From Sphagnum magellanicum (Eukaryota; Streptophyta; Sphagnopsida; Sphagnales; Sphagnaceae), in assembly GCA_021904315.1 (NCBI GenBank), contig CM038922.1, positions 11,631,347 through 11,695,346 on the forward strand: DNA of 64,000 bases, written 5' to 3'. Of the stretch, positions 36,101-47,165 are shown piece by piece. A model generated the notes under the pieces. That model was not told the origin of the DNA. It searched no databases and saw nothing but the letters and a program-made list of their open reading frames with translations. Numbering within the stretch: position 1 is the stretch's first letter; each line of letters opens with the position of its first letter. The position numbers were made by a program, and so were the translations under genes.

Positions 36101-36425
36101 TGTCTCACATCCACATCCATAGGCTAAACAAAATGTCATTTAAACATAAGCCACCTAACCTAGCATAGGCCACCTATATATAAGGTTAGGTTGGGTCCTA
36201 TGACACCTAAACATAGGCCATTTAACCTAGCCCATGCCACGTGGAACCTAAACTATGGTTGGACCTAAGCCACATGGCACTAAAATTAGGCTTAGACCTA
36301 AACCATGTGACACATGGGTTAGATTTAGATTTAACCAAGGCTTAAACCTAAGTTAGGCTTAGACATAAGTCACATGGCAACTAAAGTAGGATTAGACCTA
36401 GACTACATGGCACCTAACTAGGAAA
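36100..36425. repeat. Degenerate 'AGGCTTAGACCTAAGCCACATGGCACC' repeats
   Basis: At least five imperfect copies of a unit including 'TTAGACCTAA', 'CCACATGGCA' and 'CACCTAA', spaced about 50-60 bp. It is not coding. Confidence 0.7.
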
Positions 36426-36599
36426 ATCATATTTCATTTTGGGTTTAGCCTTTAAGGTTGAACTTGTTTTATTAGTTCATCCCAAATGATGACTATATTT
36501 TCATGTTTTTTGTGTTTTTCCAACATTTTTAATGCACATCCTTATATAAGAAATGGAAGATAAACAATATAGGATAAACATTTTAGTTGCAACAAAATT

Positions 36600-36900
36600 G
36601 TTATTTAATCATAACTATTACCTACTACCTATTAGCAACTACCTACCTAACCTATTACCGATTAATTAACCTAACCTACTAACTAACATAGCCTTATGTG
36701 GTAGCTAAGTTAAGGCTAGGCAAGGTAACACCTAGGTCTAGACCACTTAAACCACATTGCATTTATGCTTATACCACACATGCCATTGGTAGGCAACCTA
36801 GGCATGTAAAGTAAGTATATTAGATAACTTAATATAGACTTATGTATACCTATGTAACAAGTAGCCTAACATAGGTATATAAGTAGTTTAAAGCATTTAA
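36600..36900. repeat. Low-complexity CTACCTAACC-rich stretch
   Basis: Successive TACCTAC, CTAACC and TAGGTA words in both senses, with no fixed period. It resembles the AATAACC arrays at 6-10 kb in style. Confidence 0.55.
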
Positions 36901-38204
36901 AGTACTTTACTTGGATGCAAAGTTGCAAATGTGCACAATATTTCATCCACTCTTAAAACATGATTATCAAAATAGTCAAACATATGACTTTGATGGAGCC
37001 ATGTTACTCAGTAATTCCATGACATTTAACAATTTCACATCTTTAATTGACCTTTTAATTTTGATTATAAATCAACTTGCAAGTTTGTTGGTGCCAAAAA
37101 TATTTTAAATATGGTCCCCCAAATTGAGGGTCATTTTCAACTATCCACCAAATTAGTAGGCAAATTGACTTGGTAATCACCATTAATTTATTTAAATTTT
37201 AAAATTTTACTATTGGAACATAATTGAAAATGTCATAATGAGTTTTTAGTACTACCCCTAGTTGGTTTCATAATGTTTCAACCTAAGGTGGAGACATTAT
37301 TGAATATTGAACAATTTTGTCATTAAAAATTCATTTAAATCAAGACTCATAATTGTAAAGGAATTTGGGTGCATTCTTGGTATTGTTGGAAAGCCCTAGG
37401 ATTTAATGAAGGTGATTTGAAAAAAATTAGACCTAAATTGTGGGAAATATTGAGTTTTGAATAGTTTTTTATCACTGGAAATTCAATTGAATTACAAAAA
37501 ATGGTTTTGGAAGGAAAAAATAGTTTGGCAACTAATTCACACTTGGGCCAATAGCACAAGCTACATTAGTTTCTTATAAGCTTGGGATTATAAGATTTGG
37601 GTTCCAATGAAATATATGTAGGCTGATTTGATTTGTGAATGATGCATTTGATTACTTTTTTTAGTCCCTTCGTGTACAAAGCAACATGGATTCTGCAATA
37701 TTCAATCTAGGTCATTTCAATAGTTAAGAGCTATGTATTGTGTGGTCAATTTTTGCAAGTATGATCATCTCACCAGTTGATCTAGTGTATTCACCCAATT
37801 TTGTTTGTTTTGTTTCTTTTTGTCTCTCTCTCTTTCTTCACCACCACATTTTCTACTTCATTGAATTCTTCGAGAAAAGAACTAAATGATCGTGCCATGC
37901 CATGATTAACCATAATGTATTAAATGTTCAATTTGCAATTATTCCCACCCACAACTTACATGATGGTTTTCCATATCCAAATTTTATGTGTGCTATCATT
38001 CAATTTTTTTTCGCAATGAAGTGAAAGTAATCATTAAAATTGGTAGCATCCATAGTTGCAACAATTACGAATGTCTCATGAAACATTGTAATTTGTAAAA
38101 ACAATCACTATTTTTAAAGTGTTATTAAGCTTTTGACTAATTTTTGCAGGCAATCTAGGTGGCTAAGCAACCACAACCCATTAGTAATCACACTACCAAT
38201 CTAG
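36901..38204. other. AT-rich intergenic DNA
   Basis: No recognisable gene. A short (TC)n/(CT)n run occurs at about 37820-37833. Confidence 0.45.
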
Positions 38205-39704
38205 GTTGTGATATATGGTGGCGTTTATGGTCTCTTTGTTTTTTTTGTTCCAACTTTGCACTCACTACGGTTCCACACATTTATCTCAATTTTCCTTTCT
38301 TTCATTTTCATTTCCATAACTATTGGCATTTCTTTTAATGATGGTATGAAATTGTTGTCTAGGTACTTCAATTCTTGTTCCTTGTTGCACCATTTTCAAA
38401 GACAATGTTGACACGCTTGCAATGTGGAGCTTTATAACTCTATTAACTTGATATGGTCAAAAATGAAGAATTGGAGCTCTACAAGTTTATGATTTTTGTG
38501 CTACAAATGTTTTGCAAGCTTCATGGTTGTAGCACCAAAGGATTACTCATTACTGGGCATTAAAGTTGATAAGTCCTTCCATGCAATAGGGAGCCTGGCC
38601 ACAATTGCATTTGCATTCAATAACAACGTCCTTCTTGAGATACATGTCAACTCAATGCATTCTATTTCATATCCACCACCAATTTGCAACTAATTTACAG
38701 TGTTTCAATTCTTTTGGTTTTGCATTGATATGTGCAGTGATCAAATTATGCTTAAACTGATGGTGCTTGCACATTATGAACTACATACATTAATTAAACA
38801 ACCAACAGTAAGGAACATGCACAAAGCCCTTGTAATGCAATTCACACTTGGCACCTTCCCTATCATCTTACTCATGACGGTTGTTTACTGGGCTTACAAG
38901 AACACATTTTATCTTTACTAGGTCCCAGACCTTGGGTTACACTTGCCAATATTACTACCTTTTTACAATTGCTTGTTTCAATTCACGTGAGTTCAAAAAA
39001 CATCCACAACCCCTAACTAAAAATTGTTTATCAATGTAGGGTGTAAAATTTTTAAATTGACAAACCTTTTGCAAACAACAAATTTAATATTGAATTAGAC
39101 ATTTCTTGAACAACATGTGCTTTCAATGTGGGCTTTCAACGACTCATGTGTAGGTCTATGCATTACTTATGTATGAATTTATCAATGCATTCTTTGGAAA
39201 AAACTATGATGAAAAGTGGGATTGGTCTGCTCAAAGGACATTGATTCATTTCCTTCCATGTGGGACATTCATTGTAGTTGGCATTTTCATTGGGGTTCTA
39301 TTTCCATTTTTTGGGGAGTTTGTTGCTTTGAGTGGTGCATTGTCTATCTTTCCCTTTAGCTTTGGGTTGGCGCATCTTGTGTACTTGAAGGTAACATTTC
39401 AAGTTTATAGTTCAACTCCATTTTTTCTCCATACAATAACCTTCTTGCACATATATTTCCTCATGAAACTTGAATTGAAATCAATGATTTAAGCTATTTG
39501 TTAATGTTACATTGTTTTGAGAATACGATACGGTGGGGCTCTCTTGGTGCTGTAGGTAAATGGCAAGAATTTCACACTCTATTGAGTTGTTTAACACCAG
39601 TCATGATAGCTCTAGCAAGGATTCTGATAGTTACCACAACAATTGCATTTATCATGCAAATAATCTTAGATGCATCCACCTACCATGTATTTGCTAATAC
39701 TTAG
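38205..39704 (+). pseudogene. Broken amino-acid/proline transporter (AAAP family, ProT-like)
   Basis: Exon-like pieces of a plant AAAP permease, a multi-pass membrane importer of amino acids. In order: 38205-38340 (PTLHSLRFHTFIS), about 38520-38660 (APKDYSLLGIKVDKSFHAIG), about 38750-39000 (IKQPTVRNMHKALVMQFTLG, VYWAY, then WVTLANITTFLQL in a shifted frame), 39152-39390 (LMYEFINAFFG, KWDWSAQRTL, LPFFGEFVALSGALS-like, ending HLVYLK before a GTAACA donor), and about 39530-39704 (IMQIILDASTYHVFANT, stop). The block order and the DASTYHVFA-type C-terminus suit proline/compatible-solute transporters. An in-frame TAG at about 38920 and a frameshift just beside it, plus a lost stretch and no visible N-terminal half, make this a pseudogene. 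Original introns are retained, so it is not a retrocopy. Confidence 0.8.
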
Positions 39705-41000
39705 CCTACACAAGATTTTCCTTCCACTAAATTAGGCACATGTCGAGGATCAAGTACCCCTCAAAGTTGGAGAACTAAAAAATGCAACCATAATTCACCG
39801 AAATTCAATCTCTTTTCCTTGGAAAGTGGCTTCTTCAACTTACACAACATCTTGGGTTTTAGTCACAACTCTCAAAATGAAAATGTCAACTTAAAACATG
39901 ACCAATAGATCTAAACATTTGCATTAAAGTTAGGATATTCTCATCACTATTGGCTTTAGAAGTGTTACCATAGAAAAATATGATATTCTCTTTGTTGTTG
40001 GATGTAGAGACATTACAATTGAAAAGAATATATATTTGTTTTAGCAAAGCTTATTTTCCAAACCTTTTTATCGTGTTGTATTGCATTTCATTTATAATCG
40101 AATTCAAATGATTCTTAATGATTCAAGCAATGAATTTAATTCACTATCATTGTGTTCAATTTCTCCAAAATCCCTACCTCACATGGAGCAATAAAAAAGG
40201 TGAAGAACTAGGTCATTTGGATAAGGTTCATATGGAAATGATGATAAGAACTAGGAGATTTGAAGGAGTTGGTTTGTAATGGCATCCTCCTTTTCAAGTT
40301 TGGTATATTTGAGGAAAAAGGGCAATTATGGTGTTGTAAAAAAATGGTTGTAAAAGTGAATACCTATTTGCAATTATGTGGGGTTGTAGAAGAATGGTTG
40401 TAGAAGTGAATACCTATTTGCATAAGTGTTTTATGGTGAATTTGTTTTCCTCAAATATCATTGGTGGGATGATAAGGCGAATATTGCAAATCAAATTTTT
40501 CAAGGGAATTGTTTCACTTGTCACAATTTTTGGATCTGGGTAGATTAAAGTAGCACATTATGGATTTGTGGTTTCATCCTTGTGCTTTATGGTGGGATTT
40601 GTGATCAAAACGTTTGGGATTGAAGTGCCATAAAAAAAACCATGATAGCTTGAGGAAATGAATTTGGGGAAATCTGATCCAAGTATGAATTAATAGGAAA
40701 TGTATTGTTTATGAAATGAATTTTTTCATATTTACTACATATGTTCACAATAAGAATTATCATTCATTAAATCCACACATCATGTTTGATGTTGAAATGT
40801 GAAATTCACAAACTCTTGTCTATTAACCAATATTCATTTTTTGGTTATAATATTTCCTACTCACTTCTTGTTGAAGATAAATAATGCCATGATCATTCAT
40901 GTAAGATCTTGACTAGAAATTTGCATAACTAACTATTTTCATGGCCTTAATCTTGGTTTGCTTGTTAGTTCATAGAGCTTGTTGTCAAGTTGGAGCAAGA
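39705..41000. other. AT-rich intergenic DNA
   Basis: No gene seen. An imperfect 50-60-bp direct repeat (GTTGTA.AA(a/g)AATGGTTGTA.AAGTGAATACCTATTTGCA) lies at 40330-40430. Confidence 0.45.
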
Positions 41001-41009
41001 CAAGGGAAA

Positions 41010-41752
41010 TGGGTCAAAAGTAATCCAAGGCAAGGCAATAACCCAAACATAGTCTTTTGATGAAAGGGAAGTGTGAGGGAATACAAAAGAGAAGCCCTCG
41101 AAACTCTTAAATGCACTCCCACTTTAGAAGTTGAAAGTCCTACTTAAATGTTTCAATTTTTTGGATTTCCAAATTGGGCCATCTTTAGACTATTGAAAAA
41201 TTCTTGAAAAATACCATAATAAAATATTCCCAAAATAAGGATTTGTAGCAATAATTATGTCCATGTAAAAGGTGGGTTTAGTCAAATTGGCAAAATGATT
41301 TTCAACCATTTAAATGGCAATTTGAAGGTTCAAATAACCCCTAATTGAAAAGTTTGATGTATTTTGGAAATTTTCTTCTCAAAAGCTATATTTTCATTTT
41401 TGAAAGCTTTCCAATCAAAGGTTAATTGAAAAAGGTATAAAACCTCAAAATTACAATATTCATAACTTGGTAGTTTTGGGACTCATATTTAAAAGTCATG
41501 GGAAAAATGACCATTCAAATGTAACCTCAAAAGGAGTTGCAAAATATATTATAAATGAAAGAGTGGTGATTCCTTCCAATTTCAAATGATGGTGGGTCTT
41601 ATGAATCCAAGTTAGCTTATGGTTTGTTCATGCATCATTTTGGTTCCAAAATGCACTACCAACCTTTTCATTTAGTTTGTGTACTTCAACATGTCCATGA
41701 GTTCAACTTAAGAACTCATCTTAATCCAATCTTGAAGCTTTCACACCTTGTT
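41010..41752 (+). repeat. Decayed family A LTR copy, truncated
   Basis: Matches 15480-16711 piece by piece after allowing many C-to-T and G-to-A changes: 'cactcccac...agttgaaagtcc' (41110-41135), 'caaaatatattataaa..gaaagagtggtgattcc' (41540-41575), 'ttgtgtacttcaa', and 'catcttaatccaatcttgaagctttcacacc' (41717-41750) for the original 'ttcttagtcccattccggagctcgagcacacc'. The left end is not clear; the right end stops where the next copy starts. Confidence 0.72.
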
Positions 41753-41762
41753 TTTTGTTTAA

Positions 41763-42490
41763 TGTTGCAATTCTAACCTTGGGTTCACGACCAAGGTTAA
41801 AACATGAAAGGGAAATTGTCAAAAAAATGTTTCAAAACTCATGCACAATCCCACAAAGTGAAGGAAAATGCAAAGAAAATGAATCCCAAGCACTCCCAAG
41901 TGGGAATCACTTTGGGAATTCATTTTGGGAGTTGGAAATTTAATAAGTCTCAAATCTTTGGGTTAAAAGTGAAGATAACAAACCTTGTTCAAATTGAGCC
42001 GTTTTTAAATTGTTGAAAAGTCTTGAAACATAAATATTAAAAGTGTGTTCACATTCTTCATTTGGAGATTTGAAACATAAGTTATGGCCCAAAAAAAAAA
42101 TGTAAGCCTAACTAACAATTCAATTTTTAACCATTAAAAGTTTAAAAAATGGTTCAAATGTCCTTTGATTAGAACATGTGACATATCATTGAAAAGATCT
42201 TATCAAGGATTACAACTTCACAATTTGGAAATTTTCCCTTAAAGCTTGTATATGAAAGTTATAGCGTTGCAGGACTCACAATTCTAAACTCCATTTTGAA
42301 AGTCCTAAAATTTTTAACCATTTTGATATAATGTCTAGTACCAATCACAAGGTATATGATAAAGGAGGCAATTATGACTCCTTTCAACTCGTGCTTGTGT
42401 GAGTTTATGGTGAGTCCAAAACAAGTTCATGACCCAATTTGTCTCTAAATGCACAAACCACCTTCTTTTGATTTGTGCAATTTTCCCACG
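41763..42490 (+). repeat. Second decayed family A LTR copy, truncated
   Basis: Begins TGTTGCAATTCTAACCTTGG, the family start TGTCGCAACCCTAGCC with C-to-T changes, and keeps TTCACGACCAAGG. It follows the family through 'ACTCCCAAGTGGGA', 'AAACATAAGTTATGGCC', 'GACATATCATTGAAAAGAT' and 'TTTGTGCAA' (about 42480), after which similarity ends. It lies directly behind the previous copy with only 10 bp between them. Confidence 0.8.
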
Positions 42491-43445
42491 TAAAACACAT
42501 TCAAAATAGGCAAAAAAGACATTGAATGTTAGTAGTAACCATTCAAAATCAAAAATCTATTTATTTTTTGCCATCTAAAACCATTTATCACAATGGCTAT
42601 TTTGATTTTTTTTGTTATTCCAAATGTGTTCCCCAAGATTTTCCCAACAACACCATGTTTTTATCACATATGTTTTGCCCAAAGTTCTCATATTTTCACC
42701 TTTATAGGTGGGCCAAAGGGAACCACTCCATCTTCCAATATAAATTTCTATTTTTGAAAAGACTTCAATGGTTCTATTTTGTTGTGATGGGCCAATCAAA
42801 ATGGCTCATTGCAAAAAAGAAAATTGGAACTTGAGGGCCACCACACATCCAATTAATACAAAGATGAATTAATATTCTAGATATAAACTAGGTTTTGTTT
42901 TTTTTTTTAAAATTTAAAAAGGTTCACTTAATTTTGGTTTTAACTTTGGGTTTTATAATCTCGACTTTCACAAAGCTAATGCTATTGTATTCACCATTCA
43001 CAATTGATAGAATTTGTTCAATTTTTTTTTCAAAAGAAGAGGTATAATAACCTAATCTTTAATATTTCAAGATTTCAACAATTAACATTAAATAAAAACA
43101 TAATTCAAACTTATGAAAAGGAATATAGTTGGCTAGTGCAATTCTTCAAGTTTTTGACTTTTTTTATTATTGTTGTTGTTGTTTTACATTCCTTTTTGAG
43201 AATTAATTTATGTCAAATTATAATGACAAATCTAAGATTTATTTTTAAAACCTAAAATCAATTTAATAATTTAAATTCAGAAACCATTAATATATGTATG
43301 ATATACAAAAAATATGATAAAGCTCATTTTTTATTTAAATTAGCAACAATATTTAATTTCATTAGTCATCCAAACAGATGTTTGAAATGAATTTTTTATA
43401 TGGGCTCAACTTTAGTGTTAACATTTAATATTATTTATTATTTAG

Positions 43446-43480
<35 letters not shown>

Positions 43481-43600
43481 GATTAGATTGGATCTTTTCT
43501 TCCTTGTCTTTTTGACCACATGTAATTTGCACACAACAATGCAATGCAAAAAAGAGCAAAGAATTTGTTTTTTTTTAACTTTTTGACTAGAGCTCCTTTT
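42491..43600. other. AT-rich intergenic DNA with an (ATT)n microsatellite
   Basis: A run of about eleven TTA/ATT units lies at 43448-43480. Otherwise no gene is seen. Confidence 0.5.
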
Positions 43601-43699
43601 GACTAGAAAGGGTGGTCGGATTGATCAGATCCTCACCGCCCACAATCATATTCAATGTGATGAGATGATGATTTCAATCAGATCACGATCTCTCTAATT

Positions 43700-44225
43700 C
43701 ATCCATGAAGGCCATAGGATGAACGATTGTTCTTCCTTCCCTTGAGTTTGTTATTGGGAGATGAATGGATGAACGATTGTTCTTCCTTTCCCTTGAGATC
43801 GCTAGGAGATGATCGATGATGTTTTACTTTCCCTTCAGAGTTCGTTAGGAGCCGATCGATGAACAATGTTCGTTCTTCTCTTTCAGTTGAGCCGATCGAT
43901 GAACAATGTTCGTTCTTTCCTTTTAGTTTAGCTGATCGATGAACAATGTTCGTCCTTCCCTTTGAGTTGAGCTGATCGATGAAAAATGTTCTTTCTTCCC
44001 CTTGAGTTGAGCTGATCGATGAAAAATGTTCTTTCTTCCCTTTGAGTTGAGCTGATGGATGAAAAATGCTCTTTTTCCCCTTGAGTTTGTTAGGAGCTGA
44101 TCGATGAACAATGATGTTCTTCCGTCCCTTGAGTTTGTTAGGAGCCGAGAGATGGATGATGTTCTTCCTTCCTTTGCGTTTGTTAGGAGATGAATTTTCT
44201 TTTCTTGAATTTGAGTAGGAGATGA
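43700..44225. repeat. 40-bp minisatellite upstream of the syntaxin-like gene
   Basis: Consecutive copies of a unit GCTGATCGATGAAAAATGTT... start at 43931, 43971, 44011 and 44051, giving a 40-bp period. The flanks (43700-43900 and 44090-44225) carry longer, looser units with GTTAGGAGC insertions. Because 40 is not a multiple of three and no frame of the minus strand contains a stop in the unit, the array yields a long spurious minus-strand frame (43699-44394) in which three different peptide versions alternate (for example KGKKEHFSSISS, GEERTFFIDQLN, GRTNIVHRSAK). Confidence 0.88.
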
Positions 44226-44229
44226 ATAA

Positions 44230-44850
44230 TGGACGATGTTTTTGGTAAAGGGATGAATCAAGTACCCCGTCAACAATGTTCATCCATGTTGGGGACTGAA
44301 ATGCGCATGAGTTGGCTGGAAAGCTCGCTAGGTAGCTTCGCAAGGCAGCGTGCCCTGTTGCAAACCTCTTGCTCCAAACCTCACGCGTCAGCAACAGAAG
44401 AAGAGATCCATTCCACGTTTGCGCTCAAATCCTTTTCTTTGAAGCTTCCATCAGCTACTTGCTCTCGCGGCGCTTTTGTTGACTCCTGTATTTTGGAGGT
44501 AGAAACCTTCTTGTGTCGCTGCTTCGTTCTTTGGATTCAGGTTTTCACAAATTTGTTTGATTGTTTTCTTTTTCTTTTTTTGGCCTTCTTATTGCGGAGA
44601 CGATTCGAAGACGACCGCTTACCATGACGAACCCAATACTTCTTGTTGAGGTTTCTTTCCACGGCTTCTTTTGAGGCAGGCAAGCAAACAGGAGCTTTTT
44701 CGAAGGAGCTGGTTTTGGAAAGAAGCATCTTGTGCTGGCTCTTGGAGGTGTTGGTAGAAGAAAGACAGCGGGGCTGTTGGTGATACCTAGATACACGACA
44801 GGCTGTTGTTGGGGACTCGGGGGTGGATGTGTCCGGGAAGGGGTAAGGGG
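44230..44850 (+). other. Promoter/5' leader region of the syntaxin-like gene
   Basis: Less AT-rich sequence with CpG, between the minisatellite and the ATG at 44851. CT-rich TTTTCTTTTTCTTTTTTTGGCCTTC lies at 44563-44588. Upstream ATGs (such as 44625) open only short frames. No conserved coding frame. The transcription start is not determinable. Confidence 0.4.
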
Positions 44851-47165
44851 ATGACAAGGAATCTTGCGCTCTGGGAGGTGGATCCGTTCTATGCGGCCGC
44901 CGAGGATGTGCAAGACTCCGCTGATAGGTAGGTGCTTTGCATCCGTGATTTTTGATCTTTTTTAGTTTCTCAGCATCCTCGTTATGGATTATCTCAGTCT
45001 ATCTTTTTTTTGTTCTCTGAGCATCTTTGTTGTGGATTATCATGTGATGGTGCTGTTGTTCTTTGTATTAATCATGTGTTTGTCAGGGCTTCGGGTCGTG
45101 AAATAAGACTTGACAGGGTTAACGTTCTGCTTCTGCAGGTTGGAGTCGGCTTACAGGAACTGGATGCACAGCCGAGGGCTTGCAAAGGCCTGCCCTAACG
45201 ATGTGGCCGCTGTGAATGGAGATGCGGCTCGGCATCGTGAGCTTCTCACTGCTTTAGATACCGTCAAATGGCAGGTAGGGACGTTTGTGGCATCAACCCT
45301 TTTCGGTTTTGCTTTTTGTCGTATGTTTTGCAGTCTGCACCTACTCCATGCTGTGCTGAATCTGGGCAATGATTATTCCATGGATTCTCATGTCAAAAAT
45401 AGTGTCAGTTACCTTCCTTGCCTGATGCAGAGTTCTTTTGGTTCTGTTCTTTGCAGTGTGTTTGGTAAAGTTTAGAGTTATGAATGGTCTACAATATCCA
45501 CTTGAGATGTATATGTGCTGAATAATGTGTGGAATAAGAAGACTTTACAGCCGCAGAAAGAGGGAATTCTGTATGTTAGCTCAGGTGCAGGAACAGTGTT
45601 ATTTGAGGTTGGTCCAGAGTTGCATGGCTTGAGTGTGTCCTCAATATGCTACTGAGTGAGCTTCACAGAAGGAATCAGTATTTGCTGAGTTGGATCAATG
45701 CTGGATTGCTCCAAATTGCAACAATGTTTCATGTGAAGGTGCAGTAGTGTTTATCAGTGTGGTTAGTCAGCAAAATGGTGCATTTCAATGCCTATGTTTG
45801 GTTTTGCTCCTAAAGGAGCACGTCCTGGAGTATAAGGGGTATGGTGTTTGTGTTAGGGTTTGATGCAAAAGCTAAATACTCAAGCTGGGTTGATATGGTG
45901 GGTAACAGTTGGAGGAGTTTGAGAAAGCTGTTGAGGCAGAAACTGATGTCTATGTAGGTGAAGGCTCTTCTGTCAGGCGTAATCAGTTTGTGCAAGCTAT
46001 ACATACGCAGCTTAAGGGGGTGGAGCAGGCATTACCAGACACCTATCACATGAATTCTGAACAAAGTGCAAGCCCGAGTGTGGAAGACAGGGACTCTTTT
46101 GCAGATTTCTTGTCAGGATGTAGAGGCATCCAAGGTACAGTGATTTCCGATGTTCGCATCCACCCTTTGCCTGACGAACAGGTACAACATACATATGAAA
46201 CTACAGGGAAATCAGAATCTGCTGGAGTGGAACACATAGCACCTTTGCCAAGTGTGGAGAATGGTCATTGTGTTTCTAGCAAGTCAACACAAATTCAGTT
46301 GGAGACTGCATGGAGTAATGGTGGCGATGACCATATTGTAGAGATTTGTGAGGATAGGCCACCATATGTGGGTGTTCGAAGGAGCTCAAGCATGGGAAAT
46401 GGGTTGGATAGTAAAAGGGGCCGCAATGGGTACTCAGGCCATCATCGGCGCAACAATAGTGTCAGTAATGGCTCAAACTGGTGGAATCCTTTTGGTGGCC
46501 ACCCTCATTATCCAGGGAACAAGCTTTTGGCAACAAATAGTGGATTCAAGCGCTGGAAAGATGGTGATGCAACTATTCTTCAGCAGTGCAACAACATGGG
46601 ATCCCGCCAAGAGGACATTGGTGTTGAATTGGAACTGGTAGGGTGGCCTACCTCATTACATGATCAATTTCCTTGTTATGATTAATTTACAATAATCAAT
46701 TGTGGGCTGTGTTTTCATGGTGCAAGGCATTTGATGTTCAGAGTCCTCATCACCATCACAAAATGAGCAGCAGATATAGTTTGCAGTGGCAAGATAGCTT
46801 CTTTGATGTTGGAGTAGATGTGTGCAGAGAATTTAAGCTGGTGTGGGGTGGCAACAGAATAAACCTAGCAGTTGGCTCAGTGGTGGTCAGAGGCTAATGG
46901 GAACGTTGAAAGGCTATGTGGTGGATCGACAACTACAGCTGCAGTCACAAGGCTTATTGCCCTTTGGCCGCTTGGCACAAGTTGTGTCGGGGACGCTTAT
47001 AATCCTAGGTCTTATAGGTAAACATATCTGCTTCTTCATTTCTTTGTTTTTATTGATATGCTCTAAGACACTGTAAATTCTTTTGTCAAGAGACAGATCA
47101 TTTTTTGTCTGCCAGTCTAATGGGCTCCCTCACATGGTGATGCAGGAATACATAGCTTCTACTAA
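44851..47165 (+). CDS. Syntaxin-6 N-terminal-domain (t-SNARE-like) membrane protein
   Basis: Predicted 373-residue protein of the plant family that keeps a syntaxin-6/SYP61-type N-terminal helical domain but has an atypical middle and one C-terminal membrane anchor; members are thought to act in Golgi/endosome traffic. Exons: 44851-44927, 45139-45274, 45909-46637, about 46858-47017, 47146-47165. Residues 1-110 hold the domain: LWEVDPFYAAAEDVQDSAD, LESAYRNWM, RELLTALDTVKWQLEEFEKAV, then RRNQFVQAIHTQLKGVEQAL. Residues 115-300 are polar and probably disordered, ending FKRWKDGD. The tail AQVVSGTLIILGLIGIHSFY is a membrane anchor. The first three exons and the last junction fit in splice sites and phase. 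The start of exon 4 is uncertain (46858 and 46891 keep frame), and its acceptor is weak. No SNARE heptad motif is seen. Start: first ATG giving the conserved N-terminus. Confidence 0.82.

Noticed and set aside
43699..44394. 231-codon minus-strand open frame with repeated KLKGRKN/KGKKEHFSS peptides
   Set aside because: Produced by the 40-bp minisatellite being stop-free in all minus-strand frames. The peptide repeat changes frame each unit, which is not expected of a selected protein.
44229..44627. 132-codon plus-strand frame before the syntaxin-like gene
   Set aside because: Composition is not convincing and there is no domain. It most likely represents promoter or leader sequence.
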